Of a stretch of DNA of 64,000 bases, positions 61,324-64,000 are shown in pieces. Below the pieces are notes generated by a model. The model worked only from the letters and a program-made list of their open reading frames with translations. It was not told the DNA's origin and made no database searches. Origin of the DNA: Tritrichomonas foetus (taxonomy: Eukaryota; Parabasalia; Tritrichomonadida; Tritrichomonadidae); NCBI GenBank assembly GCA_001839685.1, contig MLAK01001049.1, positions 3,757 through 67,756 on the forward strand, given 5' to 3'. Position 1 is the first letter of the stretch. Every line of letters begins with the position of its first letter. A program made the position numbers and the translations under genes.

Positions 61324-61454
61324 TATAATGTTGTAAATTGTATATACTATTTACATCTCTCTATTTTTATTGTATTTTCTCTTCTAAATCAAAAAAGCTT
61401 GAAATTCCCCGTTTCATAACAGAGGAATGAATATTAATTTGAAATACAATTTTT

Positions 61455-61503
61455 ATAAAGTAGTGAATATTTTCATAAAGTAGTGAATATTTTCATAAAG
61501 TGA
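61455..61503. repeat. 20-bp tandem repeat (ataaagtagtgaatattttc)
   Basis: Two perfect 20-bp copies (61455-61474, 61475-61494) plus a partial third, in the short spacer before the HAD gene. Confidence 0.85.
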
Positions 61504-61569
61504 GTGATTCATTGAGCTCATGGTGAATTACAAAATGTTTTGATCGTCATATTCGACTTTTTGAATGGA

Positions 61570-61575
61570 TCATTA
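61570..61575 (+). promoter_or_regulatory. Putative initiator TCATTA
   Basis: Exact TCAYTW match ending one base before the ATG at 61577. This is very short spacing, so the leader would be only a few nucleotides. Confidence 0.45.
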
Positions 61576-61576
61576 A

Positions 61577-62248
61577 ATGTATCCCCATAGAATCAAAGCC
61601 GTAATTTTCGATAACGACGGTACCCTTGTTGATTCTGAAGAAGCATACTCAAAGGCCCACCACATAAGTACTGGCCAGCCTCTTACTTGGGACCTCAAAG
61701 TCAGATTAATGGGGAAAACCCTTCTTGAAGCGTGCCAAATCACCGTCGATGAGTGCCATTTGGATGAAACAGCCGAACACTACGGAGAGCGCTTTGAAAA
61801 AGTTTTGGATGGTCTGATGCCGAACCTCAATTTGATGCCTGGCGTGATGGAAATGCTGAAAATCCTGAAAAGCAAGGGCGTAAGAATGTGCATAGCAACG
61901 GCCTCAACTGAGCGGAGTTTCAAGAAAAAAGTGGCGGGCCATCCAGAAATGATAGAAATGATGGATCATTGTTTTACAGGAGACCAAGTAGCTCATGGGA
62001 AGCCTGCACCTGATCTATTTTTGAAAGCTTTACATGAATGGAATGGAATTAAGCCTGAAGAGGCCCTCGTTTTTGAAGACTCGCCGCTGGGAATCAAAGC
62101 CGCAAACAACGCCGGCATTCCAGCTGTCTTCGTGCCAGACCCGAACCTCAACCAAGAAGAGGCTTTGAAAAAACTTGATGCAAAGCCGCTAATGACAATT
62201 GAATCTCTTGAGAAATTTGATTACAGCCTCTTTTCTTGGGGATTTTGA
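61577..62248 (+). CDS. HAD phosphatase, pseudouridine-5'-phosphatase-like
   Basis: 223 residues. Subfamily I HAD hydrolase with motif I FDNDGTLVDS (Asp12 nucleophile, Asp14 acid), a helical cap (about 20-85), motif II CIATAST, motif III Lys in HGKPAPDLF and motif IV VFEDSPLGIKAA. The stretch MGKTLLEACQITVDECHL and the order of cap residues fit the HDHD1/PUDP family, which removes phosphate from pseudouridine 5'-monophosphate from RNA turnover. Beta-phosphoglucomutase-type and 2-deoxyglucose-6-phosphate phosphatases are close alternatives, so the substrate is moderately sure at best. No signal peptide. The codons are more balanced than in the giant genes. The start is ATG 61577. Confidence 0.85.
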   Translation: MYPHRIKAVIFDNDGTLVDSEEAYSKAHHISTGQPLTWDLKVRLMGKTLLEACQITVDECHLDETAEHYGERFEKVLDGLMPNLNLMPGVMEMLKILKSKGVRMCIATASTERSFKKKVAGHPEMIEMMDHCFTGDQVAHGKPAPDLFLKALHEWNGIKPEEALVFEDSPLGIKAANNAGIPAVFVPDPNLNQEEALKKLDAKPLMTIESLEKFDYSLFSWGF

Positions 62249-63851
62249 TTCTTTCTTGATTTGATTTTTTGTGTAAAGCAAAAAAATTGATTCAATCGAT
62301 TATTATCCTGAAAGCAAACATACATTTGCGTGATAATTATGGACACTTTTATGAAGATGTTAAGAGACGTAAAAACCAGCAACTTATTCAATCATTGTTG
62401 TTTTTTTGGTGAAAAGAACAATGAATGGATGGCCATGCAACATTTTGGATGACAAAGTGGGAAATGTTTTGATACTTCATATTGAATTATTGATTCGAGA
62501 ATAGAAACTGGATAATTTGTTTGCTTCATGTGAATTATTTCTTACAACATTTGCTCGAAAATATTAGAAAAGTCGATAGTTAATATATTTCTTTTTATAT
62601 TATAAATTGAATTTTGAAATTTTCGAGTGGATTAATTATTACATTCTTCATTTGTAGGAAATTTTCAACGAATGATTTTCAGGAAATGTTTCCAGAAAAA
62701 TATTTTCATCAATCATTAAAAGTATTTAACTGAGTCACCTATACATCTGAATTTAAATTAAAATTTGAGTGTTTCAATGAATGATTCATCTAAATCCATC
62801 AAAATGACGTAATAATAAAAAAAAATGATTATTAGAACAGTTTCTACATTGAGTAAGTGAAATTCCAGTGATCTATAACCAAATATTTATAGGAAAATGA
62901 TAGTTAATGAAATAAAATCAGAATAATATTCTTTCTCAGAAGTAAATTATCGATTTTTTCTCCAATTTATTTTGTATAATTCAAAAATCAGGTAATAGAT
63001 ATATACCATACTCGTTGATCGGTTGGATCGAAGGTTATTTTCTTTTGAAAACGCATTATTTCCATTTTATCACTAATCCACTCAGAAATAACCATTGAAT
63101 TCTGATATTATTTTTATTTTATCAATATTCGCCGTCGGTTACCCTTCAAAATTCTGAACAAAAAGAAACTATTCAATTACAGATTTTTTATTTCATTCTC
63201 GATATGAAACCGATGATAATTTACTAATTGGAACGAGGTTTGTGAAAGTAAAGCCGTTGAATTTCGCATTTATTTTTCGAATGTGATCTCAACGATAATG
63301 TTACAAAGAATTGATAAAGAAAATGATTGTCACTTTCCAATTCAAACTTTCCATTTCAATTATCGGCTCATGATTAGTAATTCATTGAAAGAAATTTATT
63401 CACAAAATATATTTATTTATTGAAATATCTCCTATTTTTCAATACAATTCATTTTATCTTTTTAGAACTAAAAAAATAAATTAGTCAATTTTGAGATCAT
63501 GATTTTCTTTATATCTCTGAAATATGTTGAATTGATTTCTCAATTATCAACTAAAAAAAACAATCATGTTTCTCAATTATCAATCATTACAATTCAAAAA
63601 GTCTATCGTCACTTTGTTTATGATTTGTTTTTTCTCCTTATTATTAGTGATGGTGTATTTTCCTTCGATTTTCTCTCCAAAATATTTCATGATCATGGTT
63701 ATACTTCACATTTTAAAAATTCAGAGAATTTGAACAAAAGGTGAATTCTAGTTATCCATATTGAATGATTTTAATACATTATTGAATTTTTATAGGTATA
63801 TTCCTTTGAATTTTTCAAATAAAGCATCATCGTAAAAAAAAAGAATAATCA
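62249..63851. other. 1.6-kb AT-rich spacer
   Basis: No intact gene. A coding-like run split by a shift lies at about 63140-63285 on the + strand (QKETIQLQIFYFILDMKP then DDNLLIGTRFVKVKPLNFAF). An 81-codon frame at 63499-63744 is Phe/Ile-rich and doubtful. Both may be gene remains. Confidence 0.4.
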
Positions 63852-64000
63852 ATGAATTCTGATTCTCCATGCAGTTCACCAGAAATCTCAGATGATGGTG
63901 ATTTCCATATGAAGCGCGTTAAATTCCTTGAAAGTGAAGATCAGCAACTTATTAAACTTGTCGCACAATATGGTCCCAAATGTTGGAGTTACATTGCAGC
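63852..64000 (+). CDS. Myb-like DNA-binding protein, N-terminal part (cut by window end)
   Basis: 49 codons are visible before the sequence ends. After an acidic Ser/Pro/Asp start (MNSDSPCSSPEISDDGDF) comes FLESEDQQLIKLVAQYGPKC then WSYIA, which is the first half of an R2/R3 Myb repeat (FTxxEDxxLxxLVxxxGxxxWxxIA). Trichomonads carry many small two-repeat Myb proteins that bind upstream of genes. The gene is truncated by the window, so length and repeat number cannot be given. Confidence 0.8.
   Translation, partial: MNSDSPCSSPEISDDGDFHMKRVKFLESEDQQLIKLVAQYGPKCWSYIA

Larger units (their letters stand above)
61324..61576. other. Short spacer with tandem repeat
   Basis: Contains the 20-bp repeat at 61455-61503 and the TCATTA initiator of the next gene. 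Confidence 0.5.

Overview
The window looks like a piece of nuclear genome from a flagellated, hydrogenosome-bearing protist of the parabasalid type, most likely a Tritrichomonas-like species. The evidence is: AT-rich spacers, long uninterrupted eukaryotic-type genes with no recognisable introns, very short 5' leaders with TCAYTW-like initiators (the element known from Trichomonas), a succinyl-CoA synthetase alpha subunit with a Trichomonas-style hydrogenosomal presequence (MLSSSFARN), a bacterial-type cytosolic malic enzyme, and an expanded protein kinase repertoire. Species assignment is inference. One ambiguous base (n) lies at 16820.

Layout. 1-13.2 kb: a decayed gene, a Cdc25-like phosphatase, an EF-hand/WD40 protein of the WDR49/WDR64 type, two uncharacterised proteins (one a zinc ribbon), a leucine-rich repeat protein, a small ELL-associated-factor-like protein and a TPR protein; several of these have homologues in cilia. 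13.4-16.5 kb: a frameshifted protein arginine methyltransferase pseudogene, a polytopic membrane protein and a second multi-frameshift pseudogene. 17.4-22 kb: a type I membrane protein, a secreted beta-helix (Pmp-like) protein and a long spacer. 22-32.3 kb: a MAST/Greatwall/IRE-type AGC kinase, an alpha/beta hydrolase, ankyrin debris, MsrB and an AP-3 beta subunit. 32.7-37.6 kb: tRNA-Ser(CGA), a CK1-family kinase with a C-terminal CaaX-like box, a kinase pseudogene and a CAMK-like kinase. 38.3-43.1 kb: a Qa-SNARE of the syntaxin-16 type, a winged-helix protein, hydrogenosomal succinyl-CoA synthetase alpha and cytosolic malic enzyme. 45.7-61.3 kb: two giant proteins, a 3199-residue scaffold-like protein with arrays of degenerate short motifs, and an 1881-residue alpha-solenoid that appears to carry a vestigial, catalytically dead ubiquitin-specific protease core. 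61.6 kb to the end: a pseudouridine-5'-phosphatase-like HAD enzyme and the start of a Myb-domain protein cut by the window edge.

The genes are single transcription units on both strands, not operons. Functionally they cover cell cycle and signalling (Cdc25, four intact kinases or phosphatases plus a kinase relic), endosome and Golgi traffic (AP-3 beta, syntaxin), energy metabolism (malic enzyme and succinyl-CoA synthetase), repair (MsrB, HAD) and cytoskeleton or cilium. Spacers hold AT-rich sequence, short tandem repeats, two copies of a foldback (MITE-like) element and at least five decayed genes.
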